From Nocardioides daejeonensis (GTDB lineage: Bacteria > Actinomycetota > Actinomycetes > Propionibacteriales > Nocardioidaceae), in contig NZ_QHKZ01000001.1 of the NCBI RefSeq assembly GCF_003194585.1, positions 434,001 through 498,000 of the forward strand: a DNA stretch of 64,000 nucleotides, given 5' to 3'. Positions 8,822 to 16,790 of the stretch are shown in pieces (the first letter of the stretch is position 1; every line of letters begins with the position of its first letter). The position numbers and the translations under genes were made by a program. The notes under the pieces were generated by a model that was given only the letters and a program-made list of their open reading frames with translations, searched no databases and was not told where the DNA came from.

Positions 8822-9780
8822 TCGACGAGACCGGCCTCCCGTGCGGCACGGACCAGGGCGGAGACCAGCTCCTCGGGTGCGGCAGTGCCGTCGTCGATGA
8901 CGACCAGCGAGTCGACTCCGGCGTCCCGCAGAGCGAGCAGGCCCACCGCGGCGTCCGCGACCGTGCCGGAGACGGTCACCGCACCGACGCAGGCGTCGTC
9001 GACCAGGTCGGCAGCCGGTTCGCCGGCGCGGAGCCGGCGCTGCAGCTCGGCGGCGAGCTCTTGGTCGATGCCGGCGTGCTCGGTGATCGCGGACGCGCCG
9101 TGCATGCCGAGGTAGCGCGCCGTGTGGGCGCGCAGCCGCTCCCGGGCTCCGGCCGTCGTGTCGTCGACGGCGAAGGAGGCGTAGGCGGTGACCTCACTGG
9201 GACGGTAGATCTCCCGGACCCAGCGGACGTAGCCGGGCGAGGAGAGGACCGAGAGCATCAGGCCGTCCGCCAGCGCCGCGCCCTGGGCCAGCGCACGCGG
9301 CCCCTTGACGCCCCAGACGATCGGCACCTGCTGGGCCGGCGCGGCGTCCAGCGCACAGTCCAGCTGCTGGCCGAGCACCTCGCCCTCCAGCCGCTCGCCG
9401 GCCAGCAGGACCCGAAGAGCCGCGGTGTAGTCGGCCAGGACGCCGATCGGTCGTGCGAACGGAATGCCCAGCTGCTCCTGCATCCACCGTGGATTGGAGG
9501 CACCGAGCCCGAGCACACTGCGACCGCCGGAGACCTCTGCCAGCGCGTGTGCCTCCATCGCCATCAGAGCGACGTGCCGGGTCCACGGATTCACCACACC
9601 GAGCCCGACGCGGACCCGCTCGGTGACCGCGGCGATCGCGCCGGCTACGGCGAACGCACCCCGCTCGAGGTAGTCCTCACTCACCCACACGTCGTGCAGA
9701 CCTGCCCGCTCGGCGAGCCGGGCCAGGTCGACGGCGTCGGCGGCGCTGCGCCGACCCGACGGCGCGACTCCCAGCCTCAT
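8815..9780 (-). CDS. LLM-class flavin-dependent oxidoreductase
   Basis: A 321-residue luciferase-like (TIM-barrel) oxidoreductase, starting MRLGVAPSGRRSAADAVDLARLAERAG and containing the DVWVSEDYLERGAF and GGRSVLGLGAS stretches typical of the F420/FMN group that includes methylene-tetrahydromethanopterin reductase-like proteins. It is the last gene of the minus-strand operon and overlaps the preceding PLP-enzyme gene by 4 bp (ATGA). Whether it uses FMNH2 as a monooxygenase or F420 as a dehydrogenase cannot be read from sequence. With the second LLM protein in the same operon it suggests two flavin-dependent steps in the pathway. Confidence 0.85.
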   Translation of the reverse strand: MRLGVAPSGRRSAADAVDLARLAERAGLHDVWVSEDYLERGAFAVAGAIAAVTERVRVGLGVVNPWTRHVALMAMEAHALAEVSGGRSVLGLGASNPRWMQEQLGIPFARPIGVLADYTAALRVLLAGERLEGEVLGQQLDCALDAAPAQQVPIVWGVKGPRALAQGAALADGLMLSVLSSPGYVRWVREIYRPSEVTAYASFAVDDTTAGARERLRAHTARYLGMHGASAITEHAGIDQELAAELQRRLRAGEPAADLVDDACVGAVTVSGTVADAAVGLLALRDAGVDSLVVIDDGTAAPEELVSALVRAAREAGLVDS

Positions 9781-11009
9781 CGGCCCTCCTGCTCGGCGAT
9801 GGCGGCGTCGAGGGCCGCGAGGGTCGGCTCGATCACGGGCACCTCAGGCAGCGCCGCGGCGGCCGTGGGGATGTCCTTGAGCCCGGTGGAGGTGGCCAGC
9901 AGCACCACCCGGTCCGACGCGGCGACGACGCCGCGCTCGAGCAGCTCGGGCAGCGCGGCGACGGTCGTCGCCGACGATGCCTCCACGAAGAGCCCGTCGC
10001 ACGCTGCGAGTCGACGCTGGGCCGCGAGGGTCTGCGCGTCGTCGAGGGTGACGGCGGCGCCCCCGGTCCGGACCAGGGCATCCCAGCCCTGCCAGGTCGC
10101 CATCGGCGTGGCGATCGAGAACGAGACCGAGCTCGAGGTGGGCACGGTCGCCTCGGCCCGATAGCCCTCGCGCAGTGCGCGCCCGTAGGGCCCGAACGGC
10201 TCGGTCGCTACCAGGCGAGGCATCGTGCTGCTGAGGCCCAGCGTCATCAGGTCGGCGAAGCCGCGGGCCAGACCCGCGAGCGCATCACCGTAGGCGACCG
10301 GCGTGACGACCACGTCGGGCACGTCGCCGAGCTGGGCGTGCAGCTCGTAGGCGATCGTCTTGTAGCCCTCGCAGCCGAACGGGTTGGAGCCCGACGGCGG
10401 ACCGACGAACCCGGACATCGGCACCCAGCCCCGCTCCTCGACCGCCTGCCGCATGATGACCCAGCGATCGGTGGGCTTCTCCACCGCGACGGTCTGGGCG
10501 CCGTACGCCTGCATCATCGTCTTCATGGCCAGCGGCACCGAGGCGAGCGTGAGGACCACACACCGCAGCCCCGCGCGAGCGGCGTACGCCGCCACCGCGG
10601 CACCGTGGTTGCCGGTGCTGGAGACCACGACCGTGTCGCGACCCTGCTGGACCGCCTTGGTGACCGCGACGGCGGCCAGCCGGTCCTTGTAGGACCAGGT
10701 CGGGTTGCGTGACTCGTCCTTGACGTAGAGGTGGCCGAGACCGAGGTCGCTGCCGAGGTTCTGGCACGCGACCAGAGGAGTGTCGCCCTCGCCGAGGCTG
10801 ACCACGGGTCCGTCGCCGACCGGCAGCAGCGGACGGTAGCGGAAGAGACCGGGGTCGTCGGTAGTCTCCAGGCCGCGAGCCTTGCCGAGGTCGTAGGCCG
10901 GCACGGCATAGACGTGGCCGCCGTCGATCTCCGCGGGCAGGTACGCCGCCTCCTCGCTGATGGTCTCACCGGTCACCGGATGCACGAGGTGACCGAGGTA
11001 GGCGCTCAC
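9777..11009 (-). CDS. threonine-synthase-like PLP-dependent enzyme
   Basis: A 410-residue fold-type II PLP enzyme. The Schiff-base lysine is in NPTWSYKDRLA (about residue 123), and the phosphate-binding/substrate loop in VVSSTGNHGAAVAAY. The N-terminus (GHLVHPVTGETISEEAAYLP) resembles the short leader of actinobacterial threonine synthases. The GTG start at 11009 overlaps the M24 gene stop (GTGA); the longer upstream frame is a shadow of that gene. The setting inside a transport/oxidoreductase operon, away from hom/thrB, argues for a catabolic lyase (for example an ammonia-lyase or beta-eliminase) and against threonine biosynthesis; that is inference. Confidence 0.8.
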   Translation of the reverse strand: MSAYLGHLVHPVTGETISEEAAYLPAEIDGGHVYAVPAYDLGKARGLETTDDPGLFRYRPLLPVGDGPVVSLGEGDTPLVACQNLGSDLGLGHLYVKDESRNPTWSYKDRLAAVAVTKAVQQGRDTVVVSSTGNHGAAVAAYAARAGLRCVVLTLASVPLAMKTMMQAYGAQTVAVEKPTDRWVIMRQAVEERGWVPMSGFVGPPSGSNPFGCEGYKTIAYELHAQLGDVPDVVVTPVAYGDALAGLARGFADLMTLGLSSTMPRLVATEPFGPYGRALREGYRAEATVPTSSSVSFSIATPMATWQGWDALVRTGGAAVTLDDAQTLAAQRRLAACDGLFVEASSATTVAALPELLERGVVAASDRVVLLATSTGLKDIPTAAAALPEVPVIEPTLAALDAAIAEQEGR

Positions 11010-12196
11010 AGCGACACCACCTGGAGCTCGCGACGCTGGTCGCTCAGCAGCCGGATGCCGTCGTCGGTGATCACCAGGGCGTCCTCGACCATCATCCCGC
11101 CCCAACCGAGCTCGTAGTACGGAGTCTCGAAGCAGAAGGTCATCCCCGGCTCGAGCTCGCGGTCGTGCCCCGGCGCGATGATCGGGGCCTCGTAGACCTC
11201 CAGGCCGATGCCGTGCCCGCAGTGCTGTCGCCGGTACGGCGCGGGGCCGCCGTGCTCCTCGACCGAGCGGACCGCCAGGTCGAAGAGATCCGAGGCCAAC
11301 ATCCCGGGGCGGGCGTGGGCGAACTGGTCCTCCTCGGCAGCGAGGATGGCGTCGTAGAAGCGCTGCTGCCGTGCGGTCGGCTCGCCGAGGACGGCGGTGC
11401 GGCCGAGGTCGGCCCAGTAGCCCTCTCGCGTTCCGCCGACGTCGAAGCGCAGGAGGTCGCCGGCCTCGAGGGCGCGGTGCGTCGCCGAGGCGTCGGCCAG
11501 CGCCGAGCGCGGGCCGGAGGTGACGACGACGAACCGAGGCTCGAAGTCCTCGGCCACCAGGCTCCCGGAGACCACGCGGGCGATCTCGGCCTCGGTGACC
11601 CCGACGGCTGCGGCGTCGATCCCGGCAAGGATCGCCTTCTCGACGACCCGGGCGGAACGCTCCAGCAGGTCGACCTCGCCGGGTAGCTTCACCGCGCGGA
11701 CCTCGGCGAACCAGGCGCTGGCGTCGACGAGCTCCACCTGGGGCAGCAGCTCCTCCAGGCGCCGCCGCAACGGCTCGGGGCAAGCGCGCTCGTCGAGTCC
11801 CACCCGTCGGGGAGTTCCGATCGCGTGCAGAGCCGCGGCGATGGCGGCGGCGTAGTCGGCATGCTGCTCGACGAGCTGTGTGGCCCGGGCGCCGCCCTCG
11901 GCCGACTCGAAGTAGAAGCGGCCGTAGGCGAAGTAGTCCTCCTCCTCCAGACCGGCGTCGAAGCCAGGGGCGCTGTCAGAGACCGGGCCGGCGACCGTCA
12001 GCCGGTCCTCGGAGAGCACGGCGGCGAGAGGAGAGGTGCCGTGCACGATGGCCGCGACGCTCCGGTAGCCGGTCGCGTAGTCGACGTTGGCGGCGCTCAG
12101 CGCGAGCACCACGTCGGCTCCGGCTCCGGGCAGGGCCGCCCGGAGCCTCTCCCGCCGGGCCCGGACCAGGGCGGGGTCGATGGCGCGAGCGCTCAT
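11006..12196 (-). CDS. M24-family metallopeptidase (Xaa-Pro aminopeptidase/creatinase-like)
   Basis: A 396-residue two-domain pita-bread enzyme: creatinase-like N-domain (1-150) and M24 catalytic domain. All five usual metal ligands can be placed: Asp in LRFDVGG, Asp in WADLGRT, His in CGHGIGLEVYE, Glu in CFETPYYE and Glu in MMVEDALVI. The ATG at 12196 is chosen because it gives the ATGA overlap with the upstream LLM gene and a family-like N-terminus; a longer frame reaches 12295 but lies inside the neighbour. Activity could be on Xaa-Pro peptides, or on a C-N bond as in creatinase, which shares the fold. The peptide ABC importer in the operon fits either. Confidence 0.85.
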   Translation of the reverse strand: MSARAIDPALVRARRERLRAALPGAGADVVLALSAANVDYATGYRSVAAIVHGTSPLAAVLSEDRLTVAGPVSDSAPGFDAGLEEEDYFAYGRFYFESAEGGARATQLVEQHADYAAAIAAALHAIGTPRRVGLDERACPEPLRRRLEELLPQVELVDASAWFAEVRAVKLPGEVDLLERSARVVEKAILAGIDAAAVGVTEAEIARVVSGSLVAEDFEPRFVVVTSGPRSALADASATHRALEAGDLLRFDVGGTREGYWADLGRTAVLGEPTARQQRFYDAILAAEEDQFAHARPGMLASDLFDLAVRSVEEHGGPAPYRRQHCGHGIGLEVYEAPIIAPGHDRELEPGMTFCFETPYYELGWGGMMVEDALVITDDGIRLLSDQRRELQVVSL

Positions 12197-13230
12197 CGGT
12201 CGTCCCCGGCCCCGCCCGCCTCGCGACGGTACGGCTGAATGACGTTCTCCGAGAACCACGCCATGTTGTCGAGGGTCTCCTCGACGGTGTTGCACGCGAA
12301 GAGCAGCGCGGAGAGAGTGGTGACCCCGGCCTCGGCGTAGGCATGCACCTGCTCCAGCATCTGCTCGGCGTTGCCGATCAGGTTGCGGCGCACGAAGTCG
12401 GAGGTGTCCTGGTCCTTCAGCGTGCTCTTGGAGAGCGAGCGCATGTGGGCGTAGAGCTGGGACTGCTCGAAGCGGTTGACCGCGTCCTTGGTGTCCTTGC
12501 CCGCCGAGACCGAGAGCTGCGGCGCCACGTCGAAGTCGGCGGGCAGTTCGCGGCCGTTCGCCTCGGCGATGTTGCGGATCACGTTCAGGCCCTCGGTGAT
12601 CTCGGCCGGCGTCAGCACGGCGGGGATCCAGCCCTGGCAGAACTTGGCGGCCCGGATCCGGGACCCCTCCGAGTTGCCGCCCGAGAGGATCGGCAGCACC
12701 TCCTGGCGGGGCCGCGGGAAGCTCTCGACGTCGCGGAACTTCACGAACTCGCCCTCATAGGTGGCGCTGCGGTCGCGGAAGATCACCTGGAGCGCCTCGA
12801 GGTACTCGTCGGCCTGACGGCCGCGGTGCAGCTTGGTGTCGGGCCAGATCGCCTCCGCCTCTTCGCGGTAGGCGCCGATGCCGACGCCCATCTTGAAGCG
12901 GCCTCCGGAGAGCTGGTCCAGCGTCGCCGCCTGCTTCGCCAGTACCGCCGGGTTGCGGAAGGAGAGCACGGTGATCGCGGTGCACAGGTGCAGCGTCGTG
13001 GTCTCCGCTGCGACGTACGCCAGGTAGAGGTAGGGGTCGTAGTAGCGCGGCGGCTCCGGGAACTCCTCACGCACGTAGTGCTGCGTGGTCACGTGGTCGT
13101 TGCCCCAGACCCCGTCGAATCCGAGGCGCTCGGCCTCCACGGCCAGTTGCACGGCCTGCTCGGGGCTCGCGTAGGGGACGGGGTACATCAGTCCTTCGGT
13201 TCCGGTGGGAACGCCGAGTCCGAAACGCAT
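12193..13230 (-). CDS. LLM-class F420/FMN-dependent oxidoreductase
   Basis: About 345 residues, [20 protein letters not shown].., luciferase-like TIM barrel with GFDGVWGNDHV and LDQLSGGRFKMGVGIG motifs typical of the F420-dependent LLM group. Either the ATG at 13230 or the immediately preceding GTG at 13233 can start it; a GAGGAG Shine-Dalgarno sequence lies 8 nt before the GTG. It overlaps the ABC ATPase gene at its 5' end and the M24 gene at its 3' end. It is clearly distinct in sequence from the second LLM protein at 8815-9780, so the pair probably catalyses different steps. Confidence 0.85.
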   Translation of the reverse strand: MRFGLGVPTGTEGLMYPVPYASPEQAVQLAVEAERLGFDGVWGNDHVTTQHYVREEFPEPPRYYDPYLYLAYVAAETTTLHLCTAITVLSFRNPAVLAKQAATLDQLSGGRFKMGVGIGAYREEAEAIWPDTKLHRGRQADEYLEALQVIFRDRSATYEGEFVKFRDVESFPRPRQEVLPILSGGNSEGSRIRAAKFCQGWIPAVLTPAEITEGLNVIRNIAEANGRELPADFDVAPQLSVSAGKDTKDAVNRFEQSQLYAHMRSLSKSTLKDQDTSDFVRRNLIGNAEQMLEQVHAYAEAGVTTLSALLFACNTVEETLDNMAWFSENVIQPYRREAGGAGDDR

Positions 13231-14093
13231 CACGGTGCTGTCTCCTCATCAAGGGGGTGGGGGTTCTGGGTGTCGTCCACAGGGGTGTCGGGGACGATCA
13301 CCGGGGGCAGGGATTCGAGGCGCAGGTTCCGTCGGCGGCGCGCCGGGTCCAGCGTCGGTACGGCGTCGAGAAGGCGCCGGGTGTAGGGATCGCTGGGTGC
13401 TCGCAGCACGCTCCGGTCACCCTCCTCGACGATCCGGCCGTGCTGCATCACGATCACGTCGTGGGCGATGGCCTGGGCGACGTCGATGTCGTGGGTGATG
13501 AAGACGTAGCTGAGGCCACGCTCTGCCTGCAGCTCGCGGAGCAGGTTGACGATGCGGCCGCGGATCGACTGGTCGAGTCCGCTCGTCGGCTCGTCCAGCA
13601 CCACCAGGTCGGGTTCGGGCGCCAGCGCCCGGGCGATGGCGACCCGCTGCTGCTGGCCTCCCGAGAGCTCCCCGGGCCGGCGGTAGCGCAGCTCGCGTGG
13701 CAGGTGGACGGCGTCCAACAGCTCGTCGACCCGCCGTGAGGCGTCGGTGCGACTCATGCCGAGAAGCAGGCGCAGTGGCTCGGCCAGGGTGGTCTCGACG
13801 CGGAACTTGGCGTTGAGCGACTGCAGCGGGCTCTGGAAGACGGTCTGCACCCGGCGGCGCAGGGGCCCCCGGAAGGCCCGCCGGTCGATGGGGGTCCCGT
13901 CGATCACGACGGACCCGGAGGTCGCCGTCTCCAACCCGGCCACGATCGAGCCGAGGGTGGACTTGCCGGAGCCGGACTCGCCGACGACGGCCAGGGTGCG
14001 TCCGGCGTCCAGCGAGGTGGAGACGCCGTCCAGCGCGTGCAGGGTCGTCCCGCCGCTTCGGTACTCCTTGTGCAGGTCACGGATCTCGAGCAT
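13230..14093 (-). CDS. ABC transporter ATP-binding protein (OppF/DppF-like)
   Basis: 287 residues from ATG 14093 (an in-frame GTG at 14099 overlapping the upstream stop is the alternative). Walker [10 protein letters not shown], signature LSGGQQQRV, Walker [13 protein letters not shown] and the C-terminal oligopeptide-binding-type extension ([12 protein letters not shown]) identify the second ATPase of an oligopeptide/dipeptide/nickel importer. It works as a heterodimer with the next ATPase beneath the two permeases encoded upstream. Stop and start codons overlap both neighbours. Confidence 0.9.
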   Translation of the reverse strand: MLEIRDLHKEYRSGGTTLHALDGVSTSLDAGRTLAVVGESGSGKSTLGSIVAGLETATSGSVVIDGTPIDRRAFRGPLRRRVQTVFQSPLQSLNAKFRVETTLAEPLRLLLGMSRTDASRRVDELLDAVHLPRELRYRRPGELSGGQQQRVAIARALAPEPDLVVLDEPTSGLDQSIRGRIVNLLRELQAERGLSYVFITHDIDVAQAIAHDVIVMQHGRIVEEGDRSVLRAPSDPYTRRLLDAVPTLDPARRRRNLRLESLPPVIVPDTPVDDTQNPHPLDEETAP

Positions 14094-14095
14094 CG

Positions 14096-14869
14096 TCACG
14101 GGCCGACCTCCAGCTCGCGTGCGGAGTCGAGCAGGTAGCGCGTGTACTCGTGCTGCGGATTGCCGAGCACCTCGTGGGTCTCGCCGGATTCCACGAGTCG
14201 GCCGAGGTTGAGCACGTTGACCCGATCGCAGGTCTCGGCCACCACGCCGAGATCGTGGGTGACCAGCAGGACGCCGCACTCGATCTCCTCGGTGAGCGCG
14301 ACCACCAGGTCGAGGATCTGGGCCTGCACGGTCACGTCGAGCGCGGTGGTGGGCTCGTCGGCGAGCAGGAGCCGCGGGCGACAGGCGAGCGCCATCGCGA
14401 TCATCACCCGCTGGCACATGCCGCCGGAGAGCTGGTGCGGGTACTTGCGGGCCGCCTGGGCGGGGGAGACGATCCGGACCTGCTCGAGGAGGTCGACCGC
14501 CGCACGGCGCGCAGCCTTCCGGTCGAGGCCCTGATGGAGGGCGACCATGCGGGCGACCTGCTCGCCGATGCGCATCAGCGGGTTGAGGGAGTCGCGGGGG
14601 TTCTGGAAGATCATCGCGAAGCGGTGGGCCACCGAGCGACGCGGCACCGCGGTCACGTCGACACCGTCGACGAGGATCCGGCCACCGGTCTGCTCGACGC
14701 CGCGCGGCAGGATGCCCATCACGGCGAGCGACGTCATCGACTTGCCGGAGCCGGACTCGCCGACCAGCCCGACGATCTCGCCGGGTGCGATGTCGAAGGT
14801 GACGTCGTCGAGGATCGTTGCGCGTCCGGGCACCTCGACGCGGAGGTTCTCCACTGCGAGTCGGGTCAC
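14096..14869 (-). CDS. ABC transporter ATP-binding protein (OppD/DppD-like)
   Basis: 257 residues. Walker [11 protein letters not shown]-loop FQNPRDSLNP, signature LSGGMCQRV, Walker B LLLADEPTTALD and the H-loop LLVTHD are all in place. The Cys in the signature is common in this subfamily. First ATPase of the importer; the gene overlaps the permease gene upstream by 4 bp. Confidence 0.9.
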   Translation of the reverse strand: MTRLAVENLRVEVPGRATILDDVTFDIAPGEIVGLVGESGSGKSMTSLAVMGILPRGVEQTGGRILVDGVDVTAVPRRSVAHRFAMIFQNPRDSLNPLMRIGEQVARMVALHQGLDRKAARRAAVDLLEQVRIVSPAQAARKYPHQLSGGMCQRVMIAMALACRPRLLLADEPTTALDVTVQAQILDLVVALTEEIECGVLLVTHDLGVVAETCDRVNVLNLGRLVESGETHEVLGNPQHEYTRYLLDSARELEVGP

Positions 14870-15693
14870 TGCCGGTCACCTCCCAGGTCGTCGCCGATGA
14901 AGTGCAGGGCCATCACGGTGATCGCGATGAGCAGGCCGGGGAAGAAGGCCGTCCACCACTGCCCGGTGAGCATGTTCGCGGCACCCTCGGCAACCATCAC
15001 GCCCCACTCCGCGGTTGGTGGGTGGATGCCCACCCCGAGATAGGCGAGGCCGGAGACGTTCAGGATCGAGTAGCCGCAGACGAGCGTCAGCTGGACCGCG
15101 GCGGGCCGGATCGAGTTCGGGAGCAGGTGCCGGAAGGCGACGCGGGGCCACCGGGCGCCGGAGACCCGGGCGGCGGCGACGTACTCGAGCTCCCGCTCGC
15201 TGAGCACCTTGGAGCGCACCAGCCGCACGAACGGCGCCACCTGGGCGATGGCGAGCGCGATGGCCAGCTTCGGCAGCGACTCGCCCATCGAGACCAGGAT
15301 GATCATGGCCAGCACGAAGCCGGGGAAGGCCATCAAGATGTCCACGGCACGCATGATCACGTCGTCGACGAAGCCGCCGAGGTAGCCGGCTATCACGCCG
15401 ATGGCGGAGCCGATCACCATCGCCAGCACCGCGACGCTGACGCCGATGGCCAGGTCCAGCCAGATCGCGTTGACGCACCTGGCGAAGATGTCGCGGCCGT
15501 AGCTGTCGGTGCCGAACCAGTGGCTCGCGGAGGGGGCGAGGAAGGGGTCGGCGACCCGCGCGGCGGGATCTGCCAGCACGAACGGTCCGATCGCGCCGAC
15601 CAGGACCAGTGCGGCGATGATCACCAGGCCGACGAGGAGGAACGGGCGGTGCCGGAGTCCGCCGAGGCGGGCGGGGAACGTGGCGCTGCTCAT
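14866..15693 (-). CDS. ABC transporter permease (OppC/DppC-like)
   Basis: 275 residues with an N-terminal membrane segment (about 20-45), the periplasmic-loop sequence HWFGTDSYGRDIFAR characteristic of OppC/DppC/NikC permeases, and further membrane spans with the EAA-like loop (REYVAAARVSGARWPRVAFRHLLPN pattern, split over the ELEYVAAAR region). It forms the channel with the second permease. It overlaps by 1 bp the stop of the upstream permease gene. Confidence 0.9.
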   Translation of the reverse strand: MSSATFPARLGGLRHRPFLLVGLVIIAALVLVGAIGPFVLADPAARVADPFLAPSASHWFGTDSYGRDIFARCVNAIWLDLAIGVSVAVLAMVIGSAIGVIAGYLGGFVDDVIMRAVDILMAFPGFVLAMIILVSMGESLPKLAIALAIAQVAPFVRLVRSKVLSERELEYVAAARVSGARWPRVAFRHLLPNSIRPAAVQLTLVCGYSILNVSGLAYLGVGIHPPTAEWGVMVAEGAANMLTGQWWTAFFPGLLIAITVMALHFIGDDLGGDRQ

Positions 15694-16712
15694 CAGTTGC
15701 TCCCTCCCAGTCGGACGCGTGGGTCGATGAGCCCGTAGACCAGATCGACCACGAGGTTCAGCAGGATGTAGAGGGTGCCGATGATCAGTGCGTAGCCCTG
15801 CAGCAGGCCGAGGTCGTTGCTGCCGAGCGCGTCGTAGGCGACTCGGCCCATCCCAGGCCAGTTGAAGAGCCGCTCCACGATGATGTTGCCGCCGAGCAGG
15901 AAGCCGAAGACCAGCCCGATCGCGGTGAGCACCTGCAGCATCGCGTTGCGCAGCTGGTCGCGCAGCAGCACCTCACGGGCCGGCACGCCGTACGCGCGGG
16001 CGGTGCGGACGAAGCCGGAGTCCGCGGTCTGCAGCACCGCGGAGCGCACCATCTTGAGGACGGCGGCCGAGGCGCCCAGTCCCAGGGTGAGGGCCGGGAG
16101 GGCCAGGAACTGGATCGATTGGCTGGCCAGGGTGAGGTTGCCGGCCAGGAGGCTGTCAACGACGTAGAGACCGGTGACCTCCGGTGGCGGGGGCGTGCCG
16201 ATCGGCAGTCGGCCGACCGGTCCGGGGAAGAGCTGCCAGGTGGAGTAGAGCCCGAAGATCAGCAGCAGGCCGAGCCAGATCGGCGCCATCGATGATCCCA
16301 GGACCGCGAAGAGCCGGGCCAGCGCATCGCTGAGGCGGCCGGGGCGCGCCGCGGCGAGCAGACCCAGGGGAAAGCCGAGGAGCAGGGCGATCGCCAGGCC
16401 CGCGATCGCGAGCTCGATCGTGGCGGGGAGCCGGTCGAGGAGCTCGTCGCTCACCGGTCGCCCGGTGGAGACGGCCGGTCCCATGTCGCCGTGGAGGAGT
16501 CCCGCCGAGTAGTCGACGAACTGCTTCGGCAGCGAGTCGTCGAGGCCGAGCTGGGCGCGGAGCGCCTCGATGTCGGCCTGGCTGGCCTCGGGGCCGAGAC
16601 GGGCGGCGGCTGCGTCTCCGGGCAGCACCCGGACGACGAGGAAGGTGACCACGACCAGGCCGACGACGGTGACCGCGGAGATCAGCAGACGGCGAAGGAC
16701 ATAGCGCAGCAT
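15693..16712 (-). CDS. ABC transporter permease (OppB/DppB-like)
   Basis: 339 residues starting MLRYVLRRLLISAVTVVGLVVVTF, the standard first membrane span of OppB/DppB permeases, with a large extracytoplasmic loop (PGDAAAARLGPEAS..) and a C-terminal NLVVDLVYGLIDPRVRLG motif typical of the family. A good AGGAGGT-type Shine-Dalgarno sequence precedes the ATG. A stable hairpin separates it from the binding-protein gene, so the permease genes are probably transcribed by readthrough at a lower level. Confidence 0.9.
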   Translation of the reverse strand: MLRYVLRRLLISAVTVVGLVVVTFLVVRVLPGDAAAARLGPEASQADIEALRAQLGLDDSLPKQFVDYSAGLLHGDMGPAVSTGRPVSDELLDRLPATIELAIAGLAIALLLGFPLGLLAAARPGRLSDALARLFAVLGSSMAPIWLGLLLIFGLYSTWQLFPGPVGRLPIGTPPPPEVTGLYVVDSLLAGNLTLASQSIQFLALPALTLGLGASAAVLKMVRSAVLQTADSGFVRTARAYGVPAREVLLRDQLRNAMLQVLTAIGLVFGFLLGGNIIVERLFNWPGMGRVAYDALGSNDLGLLQGYALIIGTLYILLNLVVDLVYGLIDPRVRLGGSN

Positions 16713-16752
16713 GGCGGGTTCACCTCCTAGTGGTGTGGGACAGCAGGTTTGA

Positions 16753-16784
16753 GGCCGGGGTGGTCGGGGGTGGCCACCCCGGCC
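16753..16784. terminator. intercistronic hairpin after binding-protein gene
   Basis: Perfect 11-bp stem GGCCGGGGTGG (16753-16763) with CCACCCCGGCC (16774-16784) and a 10-nt loop, just after the stop codon of the binding-protein gene. Such hairpins commonly attenuate transcription or protect the upstream mRNA, giving more binding protein than membrane components. Confidence 0.55.
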
Positions 16785-16790
16785 CCAAGA

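Noticed and set aside
9777..11783. A 668-residue reading of the PLP enzyme with a long N-terminal extension
   Set aside because: The extension is antisense-like Arg/Gly-rich sequence from the M24 gene in another frame; the GTG at 11009 gives the family N-terminus and a 4-bp overlap.
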